Of a stretch of 64,000 bases of DNA, positions 46,457 through 56,762 are shown piece after piece. The notes beneath the pieces are model-generated. The model did no database searches, was not told where the DNA came from, and worked only from the letters and a program-made list of their open reading frames with translations. Source of the DNA: Phoronis australis (lineage: Eukaryota; Phoronida; Phoronidae); contig NMRA01000146.1 of assembly GCA_002633005.1 (NCBI GenBank), positions 555,981 through 619,980 on the forward strand. The letters run 5' to 3'. The translations under genes were made by a program, and so were the position numbers. Every line of letters starts with the position of its first letter. Position 1 is the first letter of the stretch.

Positions 46457-46693
46457 TCTGGCTGGCGCACTGCCACCAAGCTCGGCCGCTTTTGTGTAGT
46501 ACAAGAAGCATTGCGTGACACTTTGTATGTCCTATAACACGACACTTCTCCTGGTATCCACCGTCCTCTTTGCACGTGTGTTCTCGAAGATCTTGATTAG
46601 TTTTAGTATGAACTTTGCTATTAGTTTTAGAGGACTTTTTCATGCGCATATACAGGGATTTGTCCAGGAGGTCTGAAAATGGACCAGCATGCA
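46457..46693 (-). CDS. Phase 1-1 Cys-rich exon, product unknown
   Basis: This 237-bp exon (79 codons) has acceptor CACTGCCTGCAG and donor CAGA|GTGAGT, phase 1-1 like all the host exons on this strand. The peptide is basic at first (YMRMKKSSKTNSKVHTKT) and then carries four Cys: EHTCKEDGGYQEKCRVIGHT, KCHAMLLVL and WWQCASQ. I do not recognise the module. It lies between the arms of the 9.9-kb element, so either the element inserted into an intron-exon region of the host gene, or it captured this exon. The upstream and downstream partners are not visible nearby. Confidence 0.5.
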
Positions 46694-47854
46694 CTGCAGG
46701 CAGTGCGTGGGATTCTTAGTCAGTAACGGTGTTTGAAAACTGGCCAAGCAATGGGTAATGGGCACCCTTAATAAGAATAACAAGTGCTTCTCTGAAATAT
46801 GAGATGGTGATGGGGTTGTATTATTAACTCATAAGTAAATTAAAATTGACTTTTTTGATTTCTGTAATCCTATAACAATTTTTTATTTTTGCACCAGCAA
46901 AACTGAAAATCCGCGAAGAAAAAATCCCTCATACAGCTTCCCATGATCTCCTTCGTCACTAATGTAGCAAAACTAATGATATTTGTTTTATTTGACATCT
47001 TGGTCGATACATAATTGCACGATCGAGTAGCGCCTCCTAGAGTCTTTTAATCAAACTGACACCCACAGATTGCCAGAAAAGTGTGTAAGTGACTTATGTA
47101 AAAAAACTGACTGCAAAAAAACTATGAAAGAGACAAGATTTTTTATTCTTGTGTTGGGCTGAACAAAGCCATCAGTAACAGATGGAAGTTAACTCATGTT
47201 CCAAAAGAATCCGATACAGATTTGGGAGAGTGATAAAAATGCGTAAAAATGGCCTTAATAATAAGCAATGAAAATGATATTTTTGTAGGCTAAAATGGAA
47301 GGACATAAAAAATCAAAAAATCCATCCGAACTAGTTTTTCTTGTACGTTATTCTTTCTTCTTTCTGCTATATAGTTTTTTTTTTCTATAGCGTGAAGCGA
47401 TGATGTGTTGTTGCTGACAAAATGTTACCTACTTCTTAGTACTATTATTTGCTATTTTTCGGAAAAAGTACAAAGTGGTCGTAAAAAGGGTTAAAAAAAC
47501 TCGGAAACTCTTAAAAATTCAGGCTCGGGTTTCTTTTGACAAGGCCAGCTGATGTGCTAAGTTTCAAAAAATGGTGATTTTGCATATATAGCCCACCATC
47601 TGGTTTTTATATGGAATTGCTCTTAACTTGAGATGATTACCAAAGTAATCGCGTAATAATTAATGCGAACACAAAAAAGGATTTGGTCTTTTGGACAATT
47701 GAAGACTATTTTAAATACAACAAATTTGTTACGAACTGATTGCACAAAATATAAACAGTGTGATAAGCATTACAAAAAGAAGTAGGTTTCGCGCGCAAAC
47801 GCTGTGGACCATAAACAAGTAGGTCTTCTAGTAACTAAATGCTAGTGAAATTGT

Positions 47855-47912
47855 GGTGGTGCAGTGGTAAAGTTCGCGCAATGTATACGCCAGGTTCGAG
47901 TCTGTGGTGAAT
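47855..47912 (+). other. tRNA-like Pol III promoter, SINE head or tRNA pseudogene
   Basis: TGGTGCAGTGGTAAAG (A-box-like) is followed 24 bases later by GGTTCGAGTCT, a near-canonical B box. Acceptor and anticodon stems do not pair well, so this is not an intact tRNA gene. It is best read as the head of a tRNA-derived SINE inserted inside the 9.9-kb element. Confidence 0.55.
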
Positions 47913-48109
47913 ACAGTTTTCATGTTTGATACGTTGACCCTGTTCTTTTTTTCTTCGCCTTTTTTTCTTCGATAATACTTCAGGAATCAAGGAAAATGCT
48001 TGATTTTTAGAGGAAAAACACATAAAAAATTCTTGGGCGGTGCTATGCGCATCTACAATCGTGGTTTGCGCAAATGTTTACAGACAAAATGTTGCCCCCC
48101 CTTGTGATA

Positions 48110-48260
48110 TCCTAGATCCGCCACTGTCCTAAAAGGAGCTAGATTATCATTTGAGGTACCACAGTTAACAATTCCAATAGATGCTACTGGTTACTAAATG
48201 CCCTATGGCAAATAACACCCACTTTAGGTTGTGCTCGCCAGCCCCATACATCTCAGTCGC
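48110..48260 (+). repeat. Isolated subterminal repeat unit inside the 9.9-kb element
   Basis: GAGCTAGATTATCATTTGAG, GGTACCACAGTTAACAATTC, TACTGGTTACTAAATGCCCT and GTTGTGCTCGCCAG match the left-arm units in the same orientation. Just before it, ATCCTAGATCCGCCACTG resembles the end of a GGCGGATCTAGG MITE. Confidence 0.65.
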
Positions 48261-48867
48261 GTAATTGTGAAAATCTGTGACTTATTAGATAATGAAGATA
48301 CCGGTTAAAGCTTGGTTGAGTTTCGTAGAATAAAGGATTTCAATAAGGAAGGTGTTGATCACGTGCTTCGGTTCTAGGCGAATTCCTGTATTTCCGTAAT
48401 ACATTTGCGTCTACTGAGCTCTCACACTGACTGTCAAATTGATGATGGCGGAAAGGAAGCATTTTGGAAAGTATCTGACAACAGTAAAATTTTGGGATAC
48501 CAAAAACTGTCTAAAACCAACTCATTAAGTGATGTTTAAGACGGCAGCTAAAGTAGTATAATGAGCTATCGAAACTGCCAGCTGGAAATATACGTCAGCG
48601 GCATCACATGTCCCTTAAATTTGCGCTAGATCGAGGAACCACGAAACTGATTTCCACTGAGCCCTTTCATTCCATTGGCTACTCAACAATACCTTGAAAG
48701 AAAAGCAACAGATGTGTTTTAAAAAATATTTTTAATCAAAATAAGCTAGAAGTAAAAAGTCTTTCAAATAGCAACCCATAAACTTATAACAACGTATAAC
48801 AGACACTTTAAATCACTGTTTCGACGAGAACATCACCCTTCTATATGTTTAATGTCATAGTAGTTTC

Positions 48868-50157
48868 CTGTTAGTTTTCATGCGTTTCAATATCAGATTC
48901 GTCACTGCAACGCCAGCTTGACTCGGGATCGCTTGTTTCGTCATTGTCCATTTCCTCTACCTTTTGATCGGCTTGATTTTCTGGTAAAAGACCAGCACCT
49001 TCAAAAAGGAACGGCAGTTCCACAAAACCATTCGGGAGTATAGTATCCATTTTTCATCTTCCAACTGTATTTTAGAGGATCCAAACCGTTTCCAAGAACG
49101 GCCCAATTCGCTTGACCCCAGAGCATGGCAGCATAATGGGTTCGTTTGAGCATGTCCAATAGTGTATTTCAGCACGGAGAAAGCAATGGGCGGTCGATCT
49201 TCTTGATTTTGGAGAAAATTTAATTGACGAAGGACCAATTCTCTAACAGCTGACGAACAAAAACACAGAGCCTCAACACCACTTACAGTCTTTTAAGTAT
49301 TAACTGGGCCTTTTGGTTTAATACGATGAAAACATTTGAAATTATTTTCGTTGCTTTTACCAACTATATTTTATCAATCACAGATATTACCTTGATTATT
49401 TTCCGGGCATCTCGATTAATTTCATATGTTTCGCTTTATTGACATCTTTCATATAGGCGGATTTAGGGGACCCCAGGGGGCCCGGCCCCACCCCCCCCCT
49501 CCTTGGCTGCCGCAAGCAAAATGAAACACCAACAGCGCGAAGCATGAGGAAATATTGAGCTCAGTAACTAGGACCGGTCCTCCGCGACCTGGGGTCTGAG
49601 CCCCTCCCCTTCAACCGTGTTCCTTATCTTAGTCCAACGATAGGGTTCCTGAACAGAAGGATCACCTCCCCCGGCCCCAGAACTTGAGCCGCCTGTGCAG
49701 ATACAATCGTGCTTTGCCCAATTCCCCGGAGCAACGTGTTGCCCCCCCCCCTTATGGTATCCTAGATCTAACTCTGAGAAAAACCGGATAAGTGTCCCAG
49801 GAGTGTCCGTCATCAGAATTTTTAGAAGCCTCACTTTCACTTCCCTATACAGTGCTGCTGTGACCTCACATCCCGTCATTTCACGCAGGCCAGGCACTGC
49901 TGCAGCGAGACAATGTTAAATAGAGTCTTAAGTCTGAACAATAGCGATAACGTCTATACATTTACGTCTACGGTTATTACAAGATCCACAGCTCATTAGT
50001 GCACGCTGGAAAGCCATTTCTCTGCCGCGTTTCACTGTCTTACTGTCATTCCTAAGACAGCTACAATAACATACGTGGCAGAAGTGGAAGGCAAGAAGCG
50101 TGCTGGCTTCCTCGTGGGAGCCTTGAAGATCCGGTGGATGATCAGCCGCCATAGTAC
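48868..50157 (-). pseudogene. Gene 2 of the 9.9-kb element: CxxC protein with acidic C-terminus, broken
   Basis: A first exon starts at 50152 in a good context (ACTATGGCGG): MAADHPPDLQGSHEEAST, then HFCHVCYCSCLRND and LMSCGSCNNRRRKCIDVIAI, rich in CxxC pairs that could bind zinc. A second exon from 49894, after CTCGCTGCAG, gives EVTAALYREVKVRLLKILMT and TLIRFFSELD, where a MITE (49455-49772) breaks in; past it the frame appears to resume with YMKDVNKAKHMKLIEMPGK. A third exon from about 49280 reads RELVLRQLNFLQNQEDRPPI and NPLCCHALGSSELGRSWKRF, and after a frameshift ends in an acidic tail (EEMDNDETSDPESSWRCSDE) with a stop near 48868. Family and function are not known to me. The exon order is inferred. 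Confidence 0.5.
49455..49772. mobile_element. C-rich MITE inserted in an exon of gene 2
   Basis: The left end GGCGGATTTAGGGGACCCCA and the complement of the right end GTTAGATCTAGGATACCATA are related imperfectly (G-A-T-x-T-A-G-G). Poly-C runs of 9-10 bases sit near each end. Flanking coding text of gene 2 continues on both sides, so it is an insertion. Confidence 0.55.
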
Positions 50158-50796
50158 TACTGTACGAAACTCGAATCCAGTTGCCGCCAGGTGAGACAAC
50201 AAGTGTTTTTCCCTTAGAATTTTTGCTATTCTTGTAGGGGGAAGGTTGCCAAACTGTTCTTAAATGTCCCGTTCTGCAACAATTTTGACTAGTCTATCTG
50301 GATATTTGCTCTAGGCCATTGATGGCGAAATGTTGGTCTTCTGGTCCACTCAGTTCCGCTCGCTACTCTTCAGAGAGTGCGTTTTTATGAAATAAGACAT
50401 GGGCCTCCTTACTTGAGCTTGCAGAGACGAGCAGTAGGCTTGAAGGTTTCGGGCCAGATTTCCATACGATACGATGTTTCCACTGGAAGACAGAAATGTG
50501 TACAGCGAGAGTCCCCCATCTGTGAATGTCTCGTCCATCAACAAAATGAGTTTTCCCAAGAAGCCTCCGTGGAAACCCTCAAATTTACCTAGCAACTTGC
50601 TTTTTTCTAAACTTGATCATGGGCCTGTCATAGAGCGCAATGGGCGATGGGTAATGCATAATTGGAAACGTCAGCACATATCTCAAGTCAAAAACTGACA
50701 CATCCGAAAAGATAACGAGTAAACGAATGAAAACGTCTCGAAGGCTCTCAGTTGCTGACTTGTCCTAGAAAGAGGCTGCTTATTGTTTATACTTAC

Positions 50797-50970
50797 TTTA
50801 AGGAAGTTGAACACTTTTTGTCTTCTCGTGGGCTTCAAAAAACCCGTCTTATCAGTTGAACACTGGTCTTGGAATTCCAATCGCATTTTGCGTCCAACAT
50901 CAAGGCACTCTGTTAAATACTCTTTGGTTTCTGATGCGGCTGCTTTACCAGTTGCATTATTCAGCAAATA
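50797..50970 (-). CDS. Exon-like frame with strong donor, product unknown
   Basis: The frame reads YLLNNATGKAAASETKEYLT, then ECLDVGRKMRLEFQDQ and RRQKVFNFLK and stops at a strong donor CTTAAA|GTAAGT (phase 0). The composition is clearly protein-like (charged, helical). From memory, comparable text occurs in uncharacterised invertebrate proteins linked to transposons. It lies just inside the right arm and upstream (minus sense) of gene 2, so it may be an earlier exon of that gene or a third gene of the element. The 5' boundary is not determined. Confidence 0.45.
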
Positions 50971-51009
50971 GTCGGATGTTGCTGAAGGCTCATTCTTGGG
51001 TAGGTATCC

Positions 51010-51813
51010 TTTTGCTTTCTGCTAGACCCATTCCAGAGTGGAGTCTGTCTGTCTTGGGTCATCCGGTGTTCAGTGCGGTACTATTGTTCGTTTTACATCA
51101 GATTTAGCCGGTACCTCGGAAATCTAGTCTAGTTTAAATTTTTGATAACATACTGTGGTTGAGATTTTTGGGGGTTTCTGCCGGGCACATTCCAGAGTGT
51201 CTGTCATAGGGCATTTAGTGGCCAGTAACATGTATTGAATCATATGGAATTGTTTTTGTGTTACTTTGAATGTGTGTGCTAGGTCATTTTTGGGAGCCCT
51301 TTTTGGGTTTCAACCGGGCCCATTCTAGAGTGCAATTTGTCTACCATGGGTCATTTGGTGTTCAGTGTCGTACAATTGTTCGTTTAAATCGGTTTTGGCG
51401 GGTACCTCGAATACATAATCCAGCTCAATTTTTATTGGCATACCCTGGTTGAGATTTGTGGGGTGTATGCCGGGCACATTCCAGAGGGCATTTTGTCTGG
51501 CATATGGTATTTAGTGACCAGTGACATGTATTGAGTCACAGGAATTGGTTTTTTGTATGTCCTAGCTCATTTTTGGGGAGTCCTTTTTTTGGTTTTTTGC
51601 CGGACCCATTCCAGAGTGCAATTCGTCTCTCACGGGTTATTCGGTATTCAGTGCGGTACTATTGTTCGTTTTAAATCTGTTTTGGCCGGTACATGCACCT
51701 TGAATAATCTAGTCTAGCTCAGTTATACCCCTTTGTAAGGCCCACAGGGGTCACACCCAGAGTGCAGACAACGGCGGACCTCCATTTTTTACGTACTCAG
51801 GTAGACTCTAAAT
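51010..51813 (-). repeat. Right inverted arm with subterminal repeats
   Basis: On the complement this repeats the left-arm text: tip TTTAGAGTCTACCT, TGCACTCTGGGTGTGACCCC, then three units with GGGTCCGGCAAAAAACC, ATGAGCTAGGACATACAAAA, TGTGCCCGGCATACACCCC and TAGTACCGCACTGAA. Similarity to the left arm is moderate, so the two ends have diverged since insertion. Confidence 0.85.
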
Positions 51814-51904
51814 GCTGTCGTGGACCCTCGTTCACCTTTGCTACTGTAAGTGCTCTGGCTGCCGGTCTGTGATAACTCTTATTGCATTTCTTCATTCGAC
51901 TGGA

Positions 51905-51977
51905 GGTCCCGTCAGTTCAGTTGACTAGAGAATCACGGTTAACAGAAGGTCCTGGGTTTGAGTCCCGCTTGCAGGGC
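51905..51977 (+). other. tRNA-like sequence (SINE head or tRNA pseudogene)
   Basis: TCAGTTCAGTTGACTAGAG resembles a D-arm/A box and GGTCCTGGGTTTGAGTCCCG a T-arm with a B box carrying one change (GGTTTGAGTCC). Spacing is near that of a tRNA, but the acceptor stem does not close. It is just outside the right end of the 9.9-kb element. Confidence 0.5.
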
Positions 51978-52284
51978 TTAAATCTTTTCAGATTATGATC
52001 ATGAGGTCACGTGATGCGGCCACAGGTGGAGTGCTGACCAGACCTAAAAATGTTTGCAATATATATTTCCACACCGTTTTTAATATTCCGATGTTGGAAC
52101 ACAAAATCAAGGAAATGTCTTACCATATTTTTTGGCTAGCGTGCTCAAACATGCTGTAATCCAGAATACGAGTTGAAGACCTGTTGGAAGAAACGTAATT
52201 ACTTTTATACCACAATATTAGCCTCGAATGACAGATACAACCGTGTAATAACCCATAAAGTTGTCTCACTAGTGAGATAACATT

Positions 52285-52379
52285 TTGGCGGGAAACCGAG
52301 GCCGGATTCGAACCCGGGCCTCAACAGTTGCGAGTAGCCGACTTTACCAATACAACACTCAGCGGCTGACGTCATCGAA
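52285..52379 (-). other. tRNA-like sequence with perfect B box (SINE head)
   Basis: On the minus strand GTCAGCCGCTGAGTGTTGTA...TTGGTAAAG is followed by GGCCCGGGTTCGAATCCGGC, which contains a perfect B box (GGTTCGAATCC at 52304-52314) in a closed T-arm. The distance between boxes is longer than in a tRNA. This is the usual picture of a tRNA-derived SINE promoter. Confidence 0.6.
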
Positions 52380-52385
52380 CGTGAA

Positions 52386-54000
52386 AATAGATACTTAAAT
52401 GAGCACGCGCAACAATCGCATGTTCAGCAAAGGGTACTGTACCGACAATTATACGCTATGAAAAATAAGACGTATAATTTCCATAAAAACGACATTTTAA
52501 TTCAGTGAAATTTCTCTCTCATGCTCTCTCAAATGTAAATCACCGATCTCCAATTTGAATGCAGGTGTCGTGTGGTCGGGATCCTTTGACTTGAGCATTG
52601 TAGTCAGTTACTAGTGGTAACCTACTTTAGCACACGATATATTCCCGGTCGAAGCTTAGCGTGCTAAAATGTGTAGTAAGCTATAGCAGTTGCTAAACCT
52701 TAATTTATAGATTCACTTTAATTCTATTTTGTTTTATTTTTAAATTGGTTTTGAGTAAAGCCTTATTTTACAAAAATATCTCGGCTTTTCTTAAAAGGTC
52801 ACGACCTCCGACCCTGGCGTCTGACATAGAAAGTAGTTACAAAGCCGAGGCGAGTCGAGAAAGGTAGATCGATTCATTGCAATGTTTCTCGTTCAGAATG
52901 AGGGCGATAATTCTCCAAAATCCACTCGGGCTCTAGATAACGGGGGATAACGACTTCGCCATGTAACAATCTATATATATTCACTGCTAACTTTTAGGAT
53001 AACGACAGTATCGCTGGTTCTTTTTATTAATCATATTCACATGGCTTTAATGTATGTGCAGTGCACTGCGTTTTTCGCAACTGCTGTTTCAACCACAATA
53101 ACATAGAACAACAGTTGTAACAATTGTTTGACAAAACGAGTGCGCTCGTCAACAAGTAGCGTAGAATAACATGAGCCCAAATTAATGTACCTCTCGTTGC
53201 ATACCTCGCGCTCGTACTTGAGAGAATTCTGATACCTCGCATATTACATTTTGATGACCATCTAGTACTATATGTACAGGGGTGGATCCAGGATTTTGAG
53301 TTGGGGAAGCCAGGGCACAGTATTAGACAGAATTTTGCTCAACACACATTCTCACTACGGAATTGCCAATTGGAATATGGGAGAATTTTAAGGGGTCCAT
53401 GGGCCATTAGCTCTCCACTGATGTTCATTGCGAAAGTGCCGTTTTTTATCTTTATCTTTATCTTTACCCATAGAGCAAATTGCTAACAGCGGTCTAAGGT
53501 TCTTCTATCTGTCGATTCTGGTCAATGCGATTTTTATACTGCCTCACTTCGTAGTTTGTTTGTGTCCCATGTTTTGATGCAGCTATGCTTGTCACAGCTC
53601 CTTCGGTGTTTCAAGTTTGGGGCCGAACATCTGCCTCATTGTTTTCTGACAAACATATAAAGATCACGCTTAATCCCCCCTTTCGGGACCAAACGTTCCG
53701 TTTCAGTGATTAAAAACTCCCCAAGGTAAAAATTTACTTATACTTCACCTACATCCCTGGCTTCATGAGGAAGCCCACATTTCACAAGTATGCATGTCCT
53801 GTGTTTGCAGCCTTAATGTGGAGAACATAGTCTGGGTTAGGTTGATCACATAGCATTGCGCAACGGAAATCGTAAGAGTCTAGAGTTTACACCTCTACAC
53901 TTTAGGTTAATTCACTTTCAAAAATATATTTTCATGTTGCCTATTCAAACCAGTCCAGTTGGAATTTGAGTCAAATGACCCGTCGAACCTCGTTTTTTAA
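52386..54000. other. No gene; half-copy of a CAGGGGYGGATCC MITE at 53279
   Basis: CAGGGGTGGATCCAGGATTT at 53279 is the left end of the MITE family seen at 41143, but no right end follows within 400 bp. Otherwise non-coding by eye. Confidence 0.45.
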
Positions 54001-54243
54001 TGTTTACTACGAAATCTTCAGAATACAATGAATATACCCAGAAAGCGCCAAGAGGCATTAGATCTGGGTAAAAATACAAAGAAGTCTATTTACAATGATT
54101 ATATACGAATATATAAATAAAAAAACTGATGTTAAGAATACAATGATATGTGATAACGAATGAAAATAATTCATTTTCATACAGATTTATGAAATTTTAT
54201 CCACTCACACAAAGAGATTTAATGTTATAAAGAAATTCTGATA

Positions 54244-54603
54244 CTATTTCAAATAAAACCTTATTTTCGTTTGAGTTAAGTTCTTGACATCCATATAGAA
54301 AGAAATTAATTTTGTTGTACAATTGCGGAATTTCAGAATATTTTTATAAACATTTGGGTATTGTTCGAGTGACTGGAAGAGCTGCACGCTCTCCTCCTTG
54401 CATACCTCACAAGCAAAGAAAACATGAGGATATGTCTGGGTATCTCCACAGGAACACAGAGGCGAAATATTATTAAAATCATATCTAAATTTCTCGTTGT
54501 TTAGGAATAGACCACATCTTGATCTGTATAGGGTTATTTCTTGGTTGCCGGGAAGTTGGAATGATGTCAATGGGACTGGCAAGTCTGGAGTAGTGGTTTG
54601 CAT
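54244..54603 (-). pseudogene. C-terminal fragment of a second LINE
   Basis: The minus-strand frame reads NQEITLYRSRCGLFLNNEKF, then SPLCSCGDTQTYPHVFFACE and ends TKIRFYLK. LYR.R.G....N and C-x-C-G...H-x4-C are the C-terminal hallmarks of many LINE pol proteins (the pre-terminal L-x-R-L-R-x-G and Cys/His knuckle). No RT is present upstream (higher coordinates), so this is a 5'-truncated copy, as expected for LINE insertions. It differs from the LINE at 11-14 kb in its knuckle spacing. Confidence 0.65.
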
Positions 54604-55599
54604 TTTAAAGTTATTTTTGAGAGTGGCGATTGAAGTGCTTTCTTTTATTTTGAATGGTAAGGAACCTCAAATCTACATGTATGAATCAATTGGGAAAAAC
54701 TATGATTTACGTTATTCTTCCATGTCCCTTTTGGGTGTCGTTTTAACGTATGCTATTTTGTTGACTACCTCAGAACGTTACTCGGCAATTAGTGGTTGGT
54801 CTAAACACTTAACTGCCCTTCAATACAGCCGAACACCAAAATTAACACTTTCTCTAACGCTAGACAGCACATATCTAACGCTTTTGTTTTTGTCGCTGTC
54901 ATTGGTAAGCTTCTCTGCATTTTATTTGTGTTAGAGTCTGAATGAAATGTACGCTTCCAGACAGAAGAAGGTGGAAGTGACTTATTGTCTATGGTGGCCC
55001 GAGTTGAGCAGTTACAGGAGCCAGCGGCGCGGGGTGCGCTCCTAAGATTACCAGTGAGTGTTAGACGGCGATTTGGAAGCAGCAAAAAACGTCAAGTTTG
55101 GCAAAGGATAACGGAGCTCGTGAGGGGCTTCGACTGAATGGAGACATTGGCAGTGACGGGGAAATTTCAACCTCACCTGAAAAAGCTCCTCGCAGAAGGC
55201 ACACGCATCTATTCCATCCAATGAGCGGAGCCTTGTTCCATTAAAATGTTCTGTTGTTTCCTCGAACAATTTCATTTTCCTTATTACCGTCGTGAAAAGT
55301 TGACAGTGCCCAATTAATAGAGCACAGATGGCTAATTGTGGAGGCCTGCCCCTCCAAAAAGGGCCCCTTGTAGAGTGGAACCTTACTATGAAAGGCATCG
55401 TGCAAAAGTATTGCACTACATATATGTGTCAGGACAAAATTGACTCTGTTGTTCGTTTAACTCTTTTGTTCTATCGTCCTGTTTGCGTAACACCAGATAG
55501 CACTTGATTGACATGAGTCATGATGTCATTACAGTGATAATGTATTCTTTACAGTGGTAAGGTAGGGAAAACTTTAGAAGATTGCACACGAGAGGGCGC
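54604..55599. other. No gene seen
   Basis: Long frames exist on both strands around 54.8-55.4 kb, but none shows domain signatures or splice symmetry. Confidence 0.35.
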
Positions 55600-55990
55600 T
55601 AGCAGCACTGAAAGCTGAGAGAAATCCTTTAGGAACAACTGGTGTGGTGAAGGCGCAGCTTCCCAAGTTTGACGAAAAGCGGGACGATATGGCTGATGAA
55701 CTAGATATGCTACACTAAAAAGAGCCTTGATGAAGCGAAATGAGCTGACTGAGGAGGGCTTCCGCTAGCAGTTCCGGGAAGCGAGGGCTGTGAGGAGAGA
55801 GACAGCTTACAAGTTTGTGGCCCGCATACAGCACTATTTATACAGGTGGATCGACATGGCAAAGACTTGTGATCGACATGTGAGCAGTACATGAACACCT
55901 GTACTAAGGACTTAGCCTTTTCCTGTAAGTGCGGACACCCAAGTATGTTCCAGAGATGGTTTGCTTGGCAGAGACATATTGAGGCCCATT
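55600..55990 (+). pseudogene. Retrotransposon gag (SCAN-like capsid) fragment
   Basis: Scattered frames give KAQLPKFDEKRDDMADELD and, after stops, MKRNELTEEGFR, then REARAVRRETAYKFVARIQH and YLYRWIDMAK. These match the L-P-x-F-x-x-x-x-D-x-x-x-x-Y-L, L-x-x-x-Y-x-L-T-E-E-G-F-R...F-R-E segment and the following helix of Gypsy capsids related to the SCAN domain. Stops and shifts are frequent. No LTR or pol was seen around it. Confidence 0.55.
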
Positions 55991-56437
55991 GAGTGGGCAC
56001 AACATGCACTCAGTCGCTTAAAAAAGTCTCGAGGTGGTATATGTTAGACGGTTTCAAGAATAACCTTGGTCTTAGAGTGCCAAACAGTTTGTGTACCATT
56101 GTAATTTCATTCAAGTGCAAAGATCCTGGTATGGCTGTAAAATGTTTCACTAGTGCAAGTAAATTGGACTGTTTTATCTCTCCAAGTCTGCGCTTTTTTG
56201 CGGTTCTAGGGTCTCAGACAAACGATTTTGAATTTGTCACTTTAGGGACATTAGATTGTGAAAAGTATTAACGAAACTTGTTCTTCAGCAGTTCGCAGTG
56301 ATAATAGTTTTATCATAGTCGGATTTCGGTCTTAATTTTGGTCTTGAGAAATTTCATGAAAGGAGGCTGAGACATTTTTATCTTAAGATAGCTCAAGTTC
56401 GACTCCGGTGGCCGTTAGTGGTTCATGTTGACGTAGG

Positions 56438-56575
56438 ATTCACGATTAGGTGACGAGCAGAACTACCAGAGAGCTGTGAAATTTCGAGGCCTGTTGGCAG
56501 TTGCACGTAGCTGTATTTGACGTTAGTCTTCACTGATTCATGTCGTTGGTTGTGCCCGGTTGCATCCAACAGTCC
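56438..56575 (+). repeat. Repeat also found at 61328-61465
   Basis: GGTGACGAGCAGAACTACCA...GCTGTGAAATTTCGAGG here corresponds to GGGGACGAGGTGAACTACCA...CTGTGTGAAATTTCTGGG at 61328, with weaker similarity downstream. The source family is unknown; it may derive from a transposon gene. Confidence 0.4.
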
Positions 56576-56632
56576 CAAATAGCGATTCTGTCATTTTAAA
56601 TGTATATTTATTATCTCTTTTTCTGACATGTT

Positions 56633-56762
56633 CAGGGGTGCATCAAGAGAGGTCGGATCAGGAGATTTTTTTAGAAAAGACGGTCCAAGTCAATAATTTT
56701 AAGATTTGATATTACTAAATTCACTTCCCCTGACCCCCCCCCCCCTCCTTGGATCTGCCTAT
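56633..56762. mobile_element. Second copy of the CAGGGGYG...GGATCC MITE
   Basis: It starts CAGGGGTGCATCAAG and ends CTCCTTGGATCTGCCTATA, and shares the internal CCAAGTCAATAATTTTAAGA and TTTGATATTACTAAAT with the element at 41143-41300 in the same orientation. A run of 13 C precedes the right end. Confidence 0.7.

Larger units (their letters stand above)
41934..51813. mobile_element. ~9.9-kb element with long inverted arms and convergent decayed genes
   Basis: The left arm (41934-42830) and right arm (51010-51813) are inverted copies. The tips share TAGAGTCTACCT, then TGCACTCTGGGTGTGACCCC and GGCCTTA.AAAGGGG. Each arm continues with several ~250-bp subterminal repeats. Between them a plus-strand gene (43650-45781) and a minus-strand gene (50157-48868) point toward each other, both broken by stops. 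An additional minus exon lies at 50797-50970. Later insertions (a SINE-like head at 47.9 kb, MITEs) add length. The layout is that of a large autonomous DNA transposon. I cannot assign it to a named superfamily, and a target duplication was not visible at the tips. Confidence 0.68.

Noticed and set aside
49695-49919. Plus-strand frame across the C-rich MITE
   Set aside because: It is antisense to the better supported exon of gene 2 and passes through poly-C runs.
51905-51977. Functional tRNA gene
   Set aside because: Acceptor stem does not pair and the B box has a mismatch; described as tRNA-like only.
54497-54934. 145-codon plus-strand frame
   Set aside because: Partly the antisense of the LINE C-terminal fragment; the rest has no domain signature.
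55048-55416. 122-codon minus-strand frame
   Set aside because: No domain, no splice symmetry, and no homologous text recognised; kept out for lack of support.
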